From: Aerococcus viridans
GTDB lineage: Bacteria; Bacillota; Bacilli; Lactobacillales; Aerococcaceae
DNA length: 64,000 nucleotides
Reading direction: 5' to 3'
Assembly (NCBI RefSeq): GCF_002871935.1
Contig: NZ_PNHQ01000008.1
Coordinates: 1 to 64,000, forward strand
The notes beneath the pieces are model-generated. The model was not told the DNA's origin, searched no databases, and was given only the letters and a program-made list of their open reading frames with translations. The position numbers and the translations under genes are program-made. This document shows, one piece after another, positions 47,794 through 56,014 of the stretch; positions within the stretch are counted from its first letter, which is position 1, and the number at the start of each line of letters is the position of its first letter.

Positions 47794-48195
47794 TTATTTT
47801 TTGTTTTGTTCTTTTAGTAAGTCACGGATTTCTGTTAATAGTAATTCTTGGCTATCCACAAGTGCTACTTCGTCGTCTTCTTCAACGCTGTCTTCTTCAT
47901 TATCGAACTGGCTCTTCAATGTTGCTACTGCTTTCATCACAAAGAACAATACCAATGCGATGATTAAGAAAGTGATCACTGCTTGGATGAAGTTACCTAT
48001 TGTTAATACAGCTGAACCTAATTGAACTGTGATAGAAGTAAAGTCTGTTGACCCCAAAAACAATCCAACAAATGGCATAATAATATCACTTACTAATGAG
48101 TTCACGATAGCAGTAAAGGCAGTCGCCATTACAACCCCGATAGCCATGTCTAAAACGTTACCTTTAGCGATAAAATCGCGGAATTCTTTAATCAT
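47794..48195 (-). CDS. mscL: Large-conductance mechanosensitive channel
   Basis: The 133-residue protein has N-terminal MIKEFRDFIAKGNVLDMAIGVVMATAFTAIVNSLVSDIIMP (TM1), a periplasmic-facing loop, TM2 FIQAVITFLIIALVLFFVMKA and a charged C-terminal helix. MscL opens under hypo-osmotic shock to release solutes, complementing the OpuC-type importer. AGGGAGG precedes the ATG. Confidence 0.95.
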   Translation of the reverse strand: MIKEFRDFIAKGNVLDMAIGVVMATAFTAIVNSLVSDIIMPFVGLFLGSTDFTSITVQLGSAVLTIGNFIQAVITFLIIALVLFFVMKAVATLKSQFDNEEDSVEEDDEVALVDSQELLLTEIRDLLKEQNKK

Positions 48196-48265
48196 TTCAT
48201 TTCCTCCCTAATATAACATATACTTAATACACACTCTGTTATTAAACCATAATGGTCTTTTCTTG

Positions 48266-48316
48266 TAAAAAAATAGCCTAAAATCATACAAAAAAAGTAC
48301 AATTTTAGGCTAAATA
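48266..48316 (-). terminator. Intrinsic terminator after YdcF-like gene
   Basis: Arms TAGCCTAAAAT and ATTTTAGGCTA flank a loop of about 18 bases and are followed by seven T on the minus strand. Confidence 0.85.
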
Positions 48317-48329
48317 TTATAATATTGTA

Positions 48330-49367
48330 TTAAAAATGTACGAAATTAATGATACCTAAAGCGATCATCAAGCAAGATACCGCTAGATGTAATTTTCGGT
48401 GCATGAAAATAATAGCTACAAATTCACGCACCCAATTTAATAATCGCTCCATCATCATAGCCTGAGCACCTACACCAGACATTTGATATAAGCCTTCCAT
48501 ATTGGCATAAAGTTGACTACGGTATAAATGATATGAAGAGGTAACAAAAACCGCCTTGGTCGTTTTCAACTGTTTCGTATTGGCTTGTATAATACCTTTA
48601 GCATAGATGAAATTCTCATGCGTATTACGTGCTTGGTCTTCAAGTATGATCGTTTCAGGTGGCACTCCATGGTCCACCAAGTAATCAGCCATAATCCGTG
48701 CTTCACTCACATGAGACTCCGCCCCAGTTGACGTTCCACTCACAATAATGCGGGGGACGGTCTGATATTGGAACCGTTGCCTTTCAATATAATCTATCGC
48801 CATATCCAAACGACTTTCTAAAACACTAGAAGGCTTTCCTTCCCTAGATAGTTGTTCGCCTAGAATAATCACAAAATCCTGTTGGCCCTCATCCTCAAGT
48901 AAGGTCAGACGCAAGGTGACCACCAAATAATTGACAAAAGCTAGTACGAAATAGGCCATTGCAAATTGAAAAACTGTCATCACTTCTTGATGAGAAAAAG
49001 GGGCATAAAAGAAGCTTGCCATATATTGAAAGACTGTGCCACCAACCAATAAGACAGCTAATAGTAAACCAATTGTCAACTGCAACTTAGACTTTTCAAC
49101 TCGGTAAACTTTTAAGGCATAGGAAACCATTCCAATCCCAAAAATCATGGTAAATAGGGGTGCGAGTAACCGCACATAGCGGTCTAACCAATAAAAGGCA
49201 TGTTGAAACAGCGGATGGTTATTAAAAGTCGGGTCGTTTAAAATCGCTAAAAATAGCATAATAAAACCCGCTAAAAATAGAAAGTTATCCACCAAATTAC
49301 GCGGTGCAATAACGAGAATAACTATGCCAACAAGAAAACATGTTAGCGCTATGAGATATGGAATCAT
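48330..49367 (-). CDS. YdcF family membrane protein (DUF218)
   Basis: The 345-residue protein has an N-terminal half with about five membrane segments and a C-terminal DUF218 domain: VIILGEQLSREGKPSSVLESRLDMA, RIIVSGTSTGAESHVSEARIMADYLVDHGVP and ILEDQARNTHENFIYAKGI. Relatives such as SanA/ElyC act in envelope integrity at the membrane; the exact activity is not known. It overlaps none but is eight bases from rsmI. Confidence 0.82.
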   Translation of the reverse strand: MIPYLIALTCFLVGIVILVIAPRNLVDNFLFLAGFIMLFLAILNDPTFNNHPLFQHAFYWLDRYVRLLAPLFTMIFGIGMVSYALKVYRVEKSKLQLTIGLLLAVLLVGGTVFQYMASFFYAPFSHQEVMTVFQFAMAYFVLAFVNYLVVTLRLTLLEDEGQQDFVIILGEQLSREGKPSSVLESRLDMAIDYIERQRFQYQTVPRIIVSGTSTGAESHVSEARIMADYLVDHGVPPETIILEDQARNTHENFIYAKGIIQANTKQLKTTKAVFVTSSYHLYRSQLYANMEGLYQMSGVGAQAMMMERLLNWVREFVAIIFMHRKLHLAVSCLMIALGIINFVHF

Positions 49368-49375
49368 AAAGCCTC

Positions 49376-50272
49376 CTATATTTCGTGGTAAGCTGCATAT
49401 ACTTCCCGCTTATTGATACCCGTTTGTTTAGCAACTTGTTTAATCGCATCCTTTGTCGACAAGTCTTTTTGACCCATCCACCAGTCTACTTGTTCTTTTA
49501 AGGACATCTCTTCTGAAGCATTCTGTAACATGGTCGCTTCAGTTATTGGCGCATCGTTACCGGCGATGTAGAAGCAAATTTCCCCTTTAATTGGTCCATT
49601 TTGAGCGAAATGTATCGCCAGCTCATCAAGGGTGCCACGATTAAATTCTTCAAACTTCTTGGTCAATTCCCGTACCACAACCGCGCGCCGGTCAGGACCA
49701 AAGGCGTCTCTTAAATCCTCAAGGGTTTGCACTAACCGGTAGGGTGATTCATAAAACATCATCGTATACGGAAAATTCACCAAGTCATCTAAGAAGGCCT
49801 TTTTCTCAGATTTCTTACGAGGTAAAAAACCAATAAATGCGAACTGGTCGGTATCTAGCCCGGACGCAATAAGTCCAGTCAAGGCTGCATTAGCTCCAGG
49901 TAGTGGCACCACACGAATGCCTTCAGCGATTGCAGCTTGCGCTAATTCAAAACCTGGATCTGAAATAGCAGGCATACCAGCATCCGATACCTGAGCTAAA
50001 TGCTGCCCTTTTTTGAGCAAATCTAAAATTTGTGGAATCCGCGTCTGACTATTGTGTTGGTGGTAGGACATCTGCCCCGTCGTCACCTCAAAATGGTTGA
50101 GCAACTTTTGCGTATTTCGCGTATCCTCCGCCAAAATCATATCCACCGATTTCAAGGTATTGACTGCACGAAAAGTCATATCCTCCAAATTACCAATCGG
50201 CGTCGGCACCAAATACAAGGTCCCAAACCCTTCATTCTCCTGTTTTGTAAATGAATGTTGTACCTGAACCAT
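49376..50272 (-). CDS. rsmI: 16S rRNA (cytidine1402-2'-O)-methyltransferase
   Basis: A SAM-dependent tetrapyrrole-methylase-fold enzyme with GTLYLVPTPIGNLEDMTFRA at the start, LAEDTRNTQKLL, VSDAGMPAISDPG and FIGFLPRK. It methylates the ribose of C1402 in 16S rRNA. The start is ATG 50270-50272; the frame extends to 50287 into the GIY-YIG gene. It is last in the yabA-yabB-yazA-rsmI (yabC) set, as in Bacillus. Length 298 residues. Confidence 0.92.
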   Translation of the reverse strand: MVQVQHSFTKQENEGFGTLYLVPTPIGNLEDMTFRAVNTLKSVDMILAEDTRNTQKLLNHFEVTTGQMSYHQHNSQTRIPQILDLLKKGQHLAQVSDAGMPAISDPGFELAQAAIAEGIRVVPLPGANAALTGLIASGLDTDQFAFIGFLPRKKSEKKAFLDDLVNFPYTMMFYESPYRLVQTLEDLRDAFGPDRRAVVVRELTKKFEEFNRGTLDELAIHFAQNGPIKGEICFYIAGNDAPITEATMLQNASEEMSLKEQVDWWMGQKDLSTKDAIKQVAKQTGINKREVYAAYHEI

Positions 50273-50276
50273 GCCC

Positions 50277-50657
50277 TCACTCCTCATTCTTATCCGTCAC
50301 TACTTCTTCTGGTAAAAAGGGTAAACTGCCCTCTAAGCTATCAGCCACCCGGTCCGTCCACATGTTTGGTGGCCAAACTTGGTTGACGCCCTTTTCTTTA
50401 AGGAAGGCTTTCTTTTGACTGCGGGTTAGCTGTTTAAACCAATACTCTGCTGACATCGCCCGCGACTTTGATGTAAACGGCTTGCTATAGACCATATGTA
50501 CTGGCCTGCGTCCCTTCGCTTGAGTATACTTGGCACCCTTTCCTTGATTGTGCACCTTTTCTCGACGATCTGGATCCGTCGTATAGCCTGTGTAAAGCGT
50601 ATTATCACTGCAAGCTAGCACGTAGAAATAGTGCCATTTTTCTGACTTATTCGCCAT
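50277..50657 (-). CDS. GIY-YIG nuclease family protein (YazA-like)
   Basis: The 126-residue protein has the single GIY-YIG domain: [37 protein letters not shown], with conserved Arg and later Glu in [10 protein letters not shown]. The function of this UPF0213 group is unknown. It overlaps the methyltransferase gene upstream by 11 bases, suggesting translational coupling. Confidence 0.88.
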   Translation of the reverse strand: MANKSEKWHYFYVLACSDNTLYTGYTTDPDRREKVHNQGKGAKYTQAKGRRPVHMVYSKPFTSKSRAMSAEYWFKQLTRSQKKAFLKEKGVNQVWPPNMWTDRVADSLEGSLPFLPEEVVTDKNEE

Positions 50658-51405
50658 AAATTAACTGTCTCATCTCCGGTGTATATTCATCAGAAACGGT
50701 TTGGGTATAGAAAGGTGGCAAGACCCGAAGTCCTTTATCATGACCATCTTTCATGAATTCTAATAAAATTGTTTTGGCTTCTTTACCTGGTTTAGGATAG
50801 ATAAACTGCAGCCGCTTCAATGTTAAATGATACTGGCTACCAAGTACGATCAATTCACTCAACCGCTCCGGACGATGGACGATATATAGCTTGCCTCGAT
50901 TGCGTAAGACGAATTGTGCTTGCTTGAAAATATCTTCTGCTGTCATGGCCACTTCATGACGCGCTAAGGTTTTCGCATCTAGTAAATTGACCTTAGAGTC
51001 TTCATATTTTTTAAAATATGGTGGATTACAAGTCACTACATCCACAGAATCCTTTTTAAAAACGTCGCGGACAGTTTTTAAATCCATCTGGTGAATCCTA
51101 ATTTTATCAGATAGGTCATTGTGGACCATAGACCGTTTCGCCATATCCGCTACTTGGGGTTGGATTTCGATGCCATGAATCTGCGTTTTATCGTTGGTTT
51201 TGGCTGATAACAATAAAGGAATGACCCCATTACCCGAACAAAAGTCAATGACCTGCTTCACACGACTCGAAGACACTTGGGCGAAATGCGCCAATAAAAT
51301 GGCGTCTACTGAAAAGGAGAAGGTCAGGTCACTTTGAATAATTTCAAGATTTTGTGGAATTAAGGCATCTAACCGTTCGCCTGCTCGTAATAAGGATGTC
51401 TCCAT
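50647..51405 (-). CDS. tRNA1(Val) (adenine37-N6)-methyltransferase-like protein (YabB)
   Basis: The 252-residue Rossmann methyltransferase shows the SAM motif [17 protein letters not shown] and the adenine N6 catalytic motif VTCNPPYFK. It matches TrmN6/YfiC family proteins, which methylate A37 of tRNA1(Val). Its ATG overlaps the yabA stop. Position in the yabA-yabB order supports the call. Confidence 0.87.
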   Translation of the reverse strand: METSLLRAGERLDALIPQNLEIIQSDLTFSFSVDAILLAHFAQVSSSRVKQVIDFCSGNGVIPLLLSAKTNDKTQIHGIEIQPQVADMAKRSMVHNDLSDKIRIHQMDLKTVRDVFKKDSVDVVTCNPPYFKKYEDSKVNLLDAKTLARHEVAMTAEDIFKQAQFVLRNRGKLYIVHRPERLSELIVLGSQYHLTLKRLQFIYPKPGKEAKTILLEFMKDGHDKGLRVLPPFYTQTVSDEYTPEMRQLIYGE

Positions 51406-51800
51406 TAGCCTTGATTCTCCTCACCAGCACGCTCACCATACAGAATATCTAAACAGAACATGCACTGTTCGTCATTTCCTCGGCGTTGACCGTAGGAAAT
51501 ATTACAAATATGGAAGCCATCTTCGTAGATATTCATAAGATTTTGACGGGCTTTTGACATCACCTGTGGTGTATCCTCGCCAGCAGGTTCATCTGTTTTC
51601 GCAGTATTTTGCGATAAACTATCGTTTAATTCCGTTAACTCTTGTACCCGTTCACGTAAATAAAAATTTTCCATTTTCAAGTTGTGGGAGGAAATCAATA
51701 ATTTGTCCCATTCTTCATTGATAGCATCAATTTTTTCAATCATCCCCTGCAATTCACTTTTCAATGCAGTAATTTCTTCTGCTACATGATGTTCATCCAC
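51405..51800 (-). CDS. yabA: Replication initiation control protein YabA
   Basis: The 131-residue protein has an N-terminal coiled coil (about residues 5-65) and a C-terminal zinc-binding segment FHICNISYGQRRGNDEQCMFC (His/Cys plus CxxC). YabA forms tetramers that bridge DnaA and the DnaN clamp and limit initiation. It normally follows holB and yaaT; here about 4.2 kb of other genes intervene and no yaaT is seen. Confidence 0.92.
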   Translation of the reverse strand: MDEHHVAEEITALKSELQGMIEKIDAINEEWDKLLISSHNLKMENFYLRERVQELTELNDSLSQNTAKTDEPAGEDTPQVMSKARQNLMNIYEDGFHICNISYGQRRGNDEQCMFCLDILYGERAGEENQG

Positions 51801-52153
51801 GTTCCCGCACCTACTTTCTACTAGTCATCCTATACCTATTTAGCCAAAGCTTATTTAAGCATCCAATCATTTCCATTAAAACGCAATATCTACGCTTTTC
51901 CACTCTCCATGATACCATATGATGTGGCTAACCTAAATGAAAACTTTATTTTCAACTAGCGTCAATTATAGCACACCTGTTCGGTTTTTGATGATTAATT
52001 ACCCTAAGGCCATCTTAAAAAAGAATATTTCGCTGAAGTACTAGCAAGTTAAACCTGAGCAGTATAATTTATTTACCTAAACGATTAAACTCAGCTATGC
52101 TAAAATAAAGACAATGAATCGACAAAAAATTTCCAACGAACGGAGTTTCACTC
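51801..52153. other. Intergenic region between yabA and a GNAT gene
   Basis: A divergent spacer. A TATAAT hexamer on the minus strand near 51970 could serve yabA. On the plus strand TAAAAT near 52098 could serve the GNAT gene. Neither has a strong -35. No yaaT fragment or other gene remnant is recognisable. Confidence 0.4.
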
Positions 52154-53053
52154 ATGCAAGATTTTACCTTTGATAATATGTTTACCCTCGCTGATACCTA
52201 CGATGAAACCGAATTGTACTATTTCATTGGTAATCGCAAGGTCCCTAGCATGTATAGTAACAATAAAATCGTCCTCGATTTTGTCCCTACAGCTGAAGAA
52301 TTAGATATTCTAGAAGACAATTTCCTAGATTATGCATATGACTTAAACCTTGCTTACTACAGCTTTGTACTACCTATGAATCAACCACTAGCCCCAGACC
52401 TATTCGCTTCAATCGGTGAAGTGGGCTACGAAATTTCACTAACCAAGTTGATGGTGCTAGATCCAGCTGACTTCAAAGGGACAACCAAAGCCAAAGATAC
52501 CTACGGCGACCGTCTCGTCTTAAAAGAAGTAGATGCTTCTATTGAACAAGACTACTTTAATTTCAACCAAGTTTTTGATAAAGCGATTGATGACTCAGGC
52601 CAATTTGCAGCACAAAAGTTAAATTATTACCCATGGTTTTTAGCGGAAAATAATACCACTGCGCTAGCTGTTTACATCGATGACAAATTAGTCGCTATTA
52701 CAGATATTATCCGCTTAGCACATGCCTATGAAATTGATAATTTTCAAGTCTTAGATGATTACCAGCGTCAAGGAATCGGTTCACTCATCCAACAATGGGT
52801 ATGTAATAAAGCCCTAGCTGAAGGTAAAATGGTTATTCTTGCTGCTGATGCTGACGATACCCCTTATGATATGTATGTAAAACAAGGCTACCAAGACCAG
52901 GGTATGCAAATTGGGCTCAATCGAAAAATCGAAGCCCCTATCATTGAAGACATCCAAACTTATCAAGCTGACCCAGTTGCTTATATGCTTGATAATGCTA
53001 ATTTTGATGACTTTGATGACTTTGATGAGTTTGAAGCATTTGAAGACGAATAG
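52154..53053 (+). CDS. GNAT-domain protein with acidic C-terminus
   Basis: The 299-residue protein has a C-terminal GNAT domain (about 165-270), with IDNFQVLDDYQRQGIGSLIQQWVCNKALAEGK as the acetyl-CoA loop and YDMYVKQGYQDQGMQIGLNR closing it. The N-terminal 140 residues may be a degenerate second GNAT-like half. The tail FDDFDDFDEFEAFEDE is an acidic Asp/Phe repeat. Substrate unknown. It starts the insert between yabA and holB. Confidence 0.78.
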   Translation: MQDFTFDNMFTLADTYDETELYYFIGNRKVPSMYSNNKIVLDFVPTAEELDILEDNFLDYAYDLNLAYYSFVLPMNQPLAPDLFASIGEVGYEISLTKLMVLDPADFKGTTKAKDTYGDRLVLKEVDASIEQDYFNFNQVFDKAIDDSGQFAAQKLNYYPWFLAENNTTALAVYIDDKLVAITDIIRLAHAYEIDNFQVLDDYQRQGIGSLIQQWVCNKALAEGKMVILAADADDTPYDMYVKQGYQDQGMQIGLNRKIEAPIIEDIQTYQADPVAYMLDNANFDDFDDFDEFEAFEDE

Positions 53054-53173
53054 AAGAAGTATTATGTCCCCCTTAAAGGTATTAAACTTTCAATCTACTA
53101 GAGCGAATGCATATCAATAAAGGGGGGTTCGTGTATATTTAAGCACATATCGTCACCCTTATAAAAATAACAG

Positions 53174-53202
53174 TTGACAATGAAAGTTTAACTTGCTAAT
53201 CT
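53174..53202 (+). promoter_or_regulatory. Promoter of birA
   Basis: TTGACA and TAATCT with 17 bases between them, about 32 bases before the birA start codon. Confidence 0.75.
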
Positions 53203-53233
53203 AATGCTTATATCAAAAGAAAGGACATATGTC

Positions 53234-54235
53234 ATGACAGTTAAAGCAAAGTTACTGGCTTACCTATTAGATCATCCTGGACATTTTCATACTGGACCAG
53301 AATTAGCCGACCACTTCCAAGTCAGCCGCAACGCTATTTGGAAAGCTGTAAAGCAACTAGAAACTGAAGGATATGGAATTATCCGTCACCCTAAAGATGG
53401 CTATGCCTTAGAAAACCTAAATCATGCCATTGATCCTAACCAAATTCGCCATGGCTTACAAAAAGTTTGGCCTGAATTAAAGGTATACTACCAAGAATCT
53501 ACCACGTCAACCAATGACCTTGGCCGTAAACATGCAGCAGATCATCCTAACCAACCCGCTCTATTTATTTCGAGCGAGCAAACAGCTGGACGTGGCCGTC
53601 GCGGTCGATCTTTTTATTCATCGCTTAGCCAAGGACTTTACTTCTCATTAGTGATGACGCCACCAAGTGGTGCCAATAATGAACTGGTCGCTTCAATGAC
53701 GATTGCTTCTGCTTCAGCCTATGCAGAAACATTATCAAGCTATTTATCTGATGATGTTATGATTAAGTGGGTGAATGACCTATTTTATCAAGGGAAAAAG
53801 GTTGTCGGTATCCTAACCGAAGCAACTTTTGATATGGAAAGCCAGACCATTTCTCATCTGGTACTAGGGATTGGGTCTAACCTTGCGGGTGACTTTGCCA
53901 AAGAAAATGCAGAAAATCAAACTGTTGCAGGTACCTTATTTGGACCACAATTACCAGGAACATTTAATACGAACGATTTAATTACAAACTTTGTCATTAA
54001 GTTTAAATCTTACTATGATGACTTATCTAGCCTGGCTTTCCTTGACTATTACCGTAGTCACTTATTAGGTAAAAACCAGTGGGTGAACTATACAGAAAAT
54101 CACAAAAACTACCGTGGTAAAATCCTTGATGTAACAGATCTTGGTCATCTTTCAATCGAAACACCAGAAGGTAAAGTGCGAACCCTTGTATCTGGTGAAG
54201 TATCTTTCTCTAGTCAGCAATTCGCTGACCAATAA
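53234..54235 (+). CDS. birA: Biotin--[acetyl-CoA-carboxylase] ligase / biotin operon repressor
   Basis: The 333-residue protein has an N-terminal winged helix (LLAYLLDHPGHFHTGPELADHFQVSRNAIWKAVKQLE), the ligase core with biotin loop AGRGRRGRSFYS and catalytic MIKWVNDLFYQGKKVVGIL, and a C-terminal SH3-like domain. It attaches biotin to carboxylases and, having the DNA-binding domain, should also repress biotin genes. The start is ATG 53234 after AAAGGA; the frame extends to 53204. bioY follows. Confidence 0.92.
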   Translation: MTVKAKLLAYLLDHPGHFHTGPELADHFQVSRNAIWKAVKQLETEGYGIIRHPKDGYALENLNHAIDPNQIRHGLQKVWPELKVYYQESTTSTNDLGRKHAADHPNQPALFISSEQTAGRGRRGRSFYSSLSQGLYFSLVMTPPSGANNELVASMTIASASAYAETLSSYLSDDVMIKWVNDLFYQGKKVVGILTEATFDMESQTISHLVLGIGSNLAGDFAKENAENQTVAGTLFGPQLPGTFNTNDLITNFVIKFKSYYDDLSSLAFLDYYRSHLLGKNQWVNYTENHKNYRGKILDVTDLGHLSIETPEGKVRTLVSGEVSFSSQQFADQ

Positions 54236-54267
54236 CGCACTTAAACTTAACTATAGCAACAACTTTT

Positions 54268-54294
54268 GGATGTGTGATCATTTAGCACACATCC
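54268..54294 (+). terminator. Hairpin between birA and bioY
   Basis: Arms GGATGTGTG and CACACATCC form a stem; the downstream tract is A/T mixed with no clean T run, so termination may be partial. Confidence 0.5.
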
Positions 54295-54309
54295 ATATAA
54301 AAAATAAAT

Positions 54310-54338
54310 GGTCAACCATAAATAAAATATAGTTGACT
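54310..54338 (+). promoter_or_regulatory. Candidate BirA operator upstream of bioY
   Basis: The inverted repeat GTCAAC-N15-GTTGAC lies 20 bases before the bioY start. The Bacillus BirA operator is GTTAAC-N15-GTTAAC, so spacing is identical and each half differs by one base. The nearby BirA has a DNA-binding domain. Confidence 0.65.
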
Positions 54339-54357
54339 CAATTAAAAGGAGAACAAT

Positions 54358-54873
54358 ATGACAAAATCATCTACTTACTATTGGATACTTTCAGCACTTA
54401 TGAGTGTTATTACATTCATCGCTTCCTATGTTGTTGTACCGTTCGGTGCAATTCCTTTCACGCTACAAACCTTAGCCGTTATTTTAACAGGTTTATTACT
54501 ACCGAGAAAATATGCAGCAGTGGCTATGCTTTTAAACGCTATTCTTTTATTTATGTTTAAAGGTGCCTTTATTTACAGCCCTTCTTTTGGTTTTATCATC
54601 GGTTTTATTGCGGCTATGTTTTTTGCTAGTCAAAATCCAGCACTTGAAAAAGGTTGGAAAGCATTAACTATTCGTGCAATTGTGATGAATGTCATCATAT
54701 TTTTATGCGGTTTAACATATATGTACTTGGCACTAAACTTCTTACTAGATTCACCAATCACTTGGATGCAAACACTTATGTCAGGTATGATTATCTTCCT
54801 ACCGACTGATATCATTAAAAATATAGTAGCCATTTACCTTGCTTTAGTCTTGAAAAAACGATTAGTCCTATAG
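54358..54873 (+). CDS. bioY: Biotin transporter BioY (ECF S component)
   Basis: The 171-residue protein has about six membrane segments and the BioY signature VPFGAIPFTLQTLAVILTGLLLPRKYAA. It binds biotin and works alone or with the shared ECF module to import it. No biotin biosynthesis genes are in the window, which fits an organism that takes up biotin. AAAGGAG precedes the ATG. Confidence 0.9.
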   Translation: MTKSSTYYWILSALMSVITFIASYVVVPFGAIPFTLQTLAVILTGLLLPRKYAAVAMLLNAILLFMFKGAFIYSPSFGFIIGFIAAMFFASQNPALEKGWKALTIRAIVMNVIIFLCGLTYMYLALNFLLDSPITWMQTLMSGMIIFLPTDIIKNIVAIYLALVLKKRLVL

Positions 54874-54892
54874 AAGTTAGCATACTTATTCA

Positions 54893-54935
54893 ATCAAAAG
54901 GCCGTGACTTTATCGTCTCGGCTCTTTTGATGATA
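54893..54935. terminator. Bidirectional terminator between bioY and rgg
   Basis: Outer arms ATCAAAAG / CTTTTGAT and inner CCG / CGG, GAC / GTC pairs. It overlaps the last codons of the rgg-like gene and can stop both convergent transcripts. Confidence 0.75.
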
Positions 54936-55836
54936 CTATATGCGAATTTGATCTTTCACCATTCTGACTATCTTGTGATACTGAAATAGTAAAGATCGTT
55001 TGATAACAAGCTAATTCATCTCGATGCATTTTAGCGAATGGTGGATCAAATAATTCAAAGACTTGAATGGCCTTATGACACTTGCTTAACCCTTCATCCG
55101 ACTGACCTTCAATCATTTGAATAAGCCCATCTAAAAATAAGAGTCTATTTTTGAAATAATAAGCATTTGTGCTAAGTTCAGGTTGGACTTTAGCTACGAT
55201 ATCTTTCACTTCTTCAGTCCGCCCCGACCGTAAACGGTCAAAACACACATTAATTAGAATGCTGAGCAAGTGATTTTTGATAACATCAGTCTCTTGTAGC
55301 GTAGGCAGTTTTTTGACCATTTCATAGACTAATAAGTCCTGCAAAGACATTGTGAGTCCTCTAAGGGAATTCCCTAATAAAATCACTTCATAAGTTGTCC
55401 AGATTGAACAATTCAAAATGTAGTCACTAATAGCCTCTTTATCTGCTTCAGCAATCTCAACCTCAGTTAAATCGTTGAGTAAAAGTTTCGTCATAATAGC
55501 ATTATACCTAAATAACACCTGGTTGGTTTCAAGGTACAACTTTTCATGGGTTTGAATAATCATTTTCAAAGCATCAATATCACCTTGTTTATAGGCACTA
55601 TCAATTTCTTCAATATATAATTTATATGGGCTATCGAATTTTTCAATAGCAGCAATAAATTCTGAAAAGGATATGCCTAAGTTATGAACTAAGTTCACCA
55701 AATGATGAATTGTAATACTAGATTCACCACGCTCAAACTTTGAGAGTTGGGAATAAGAAATCTCTCCCGTGGTCGCATCCTTTAAGGTTAAACCCCGCTC
55801 CGTTCTTAAATCTCTATATATTGAACCAATGTTCAC
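54910..55836 (-). CDS. Rgg/GadR/MutR family transcriptional regulator
   Basis: The 308-residue protein has an N-terminal XRE helix-turn-helix (IGSIYRDLRTERGLTLKDATTGEISYSQLSKFERGESSITIHHLVNLVHNLGIS, residues 3-56) and a helical repeat C-terminal domain of the Rgg type that binds peptide pheromones. In streptococci such regulators sit beside tiny hydrophobic peptide genes. Here an opposing 21-codon peptide gene begins 83 bases away. The C-terminal tail (SQDSQNGERSNSHIVSSKEPRR) is polar. Direct target genes other than the peptide are unknown. Confidence 0.85.
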   Translation of the reverse strand: MNIGSIYRDLRTERGLTLKDATTGEISYSQLSKFERGESSITIHHLVNLVHNLGISFSEFIAAIEKFDSPYKLYIEEIDSAYKQGDIDALKMIIQTHEKLYLETNQVLFRYNAIMTKLLLNDLTEVEIAEADKEAISDYILNCSIWTTYEVILLGNSLRGLTMSLQDLLVYEMVKKLPTLQETDVIKNHLLSILINVCFDRLRSGRTEEVKDIVAKVQPELSTNAYYFKNRLLFLDGLIQMIEGQSDEGLSKCHKAIQVFELFDPPFAKMHRDELACYQTIFTISVSQDSQNGERSNSHIVSSKEPRR

Positions 55837-55857
55837 GCTGTTGCTCCTTTGTAATAT

Positions 55858-55886
55858 ATGACAATAAATAAAATTTCTCGTATAAT
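55858..55886 (+). promoter_or_regulatory. Promoter of the short hydrophobic peptide gene
   Basis: ATGACA and TATAAT with exactly 17 bases between them. It lies in the 83-base divergent region next to the rgg-like start, where an Rgg binding site would be expected. Confidence 0.8.
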
Positions 55887-55919
55887 TCTGCTATATTTTA
55901 ACAAAAAGGAGACGAAATC

Positions 55920-55985
55920 ATGAAACAAAAGATCTTATCTTTACTAACAACTATCTCTATTTTTGGTATTATCGGTGTCTTATAA
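55920..55985 (+). CDS. Short hydrophobic peptide (SHP-like pheromone precursor)
   Basis: The 21-residue product is MKQKILSLLTTISIFGIIGV plus a final Leu: a basic N-terminus and a hydrophobic remainder, as in SHP precursors whose C-terminal segment is exported, matured and re-imported to bind Rgg. AAAAAGGAG lies seven bases before ATG and a near-consensus promoter precedes it. It is divergent from the rgg-like gene, the standard rgg/shp layout. It lacks the Gly-Gly ending of streptococcal SHP2/3, so its group would be distinct. Confidence 0.75.
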   Translation: MKQKILSLLTTISIFGIIGVL

Positions 55986-55992
55986 AGATTTA

Positions 55993-56014
55993 AGCCTATT
56001 GTTTCCAATAGGCT
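55993..56014. terminator. Hairpin between peptide gene and holB
   Basis: A perfect 9-bp stem AGCCTATTG / CAATAGGCT with a 4-base loop overlaps the holB stop codon. The T runs are weak on both sides; it could end the short peptide transcript and holB. Confidence 0.55.
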
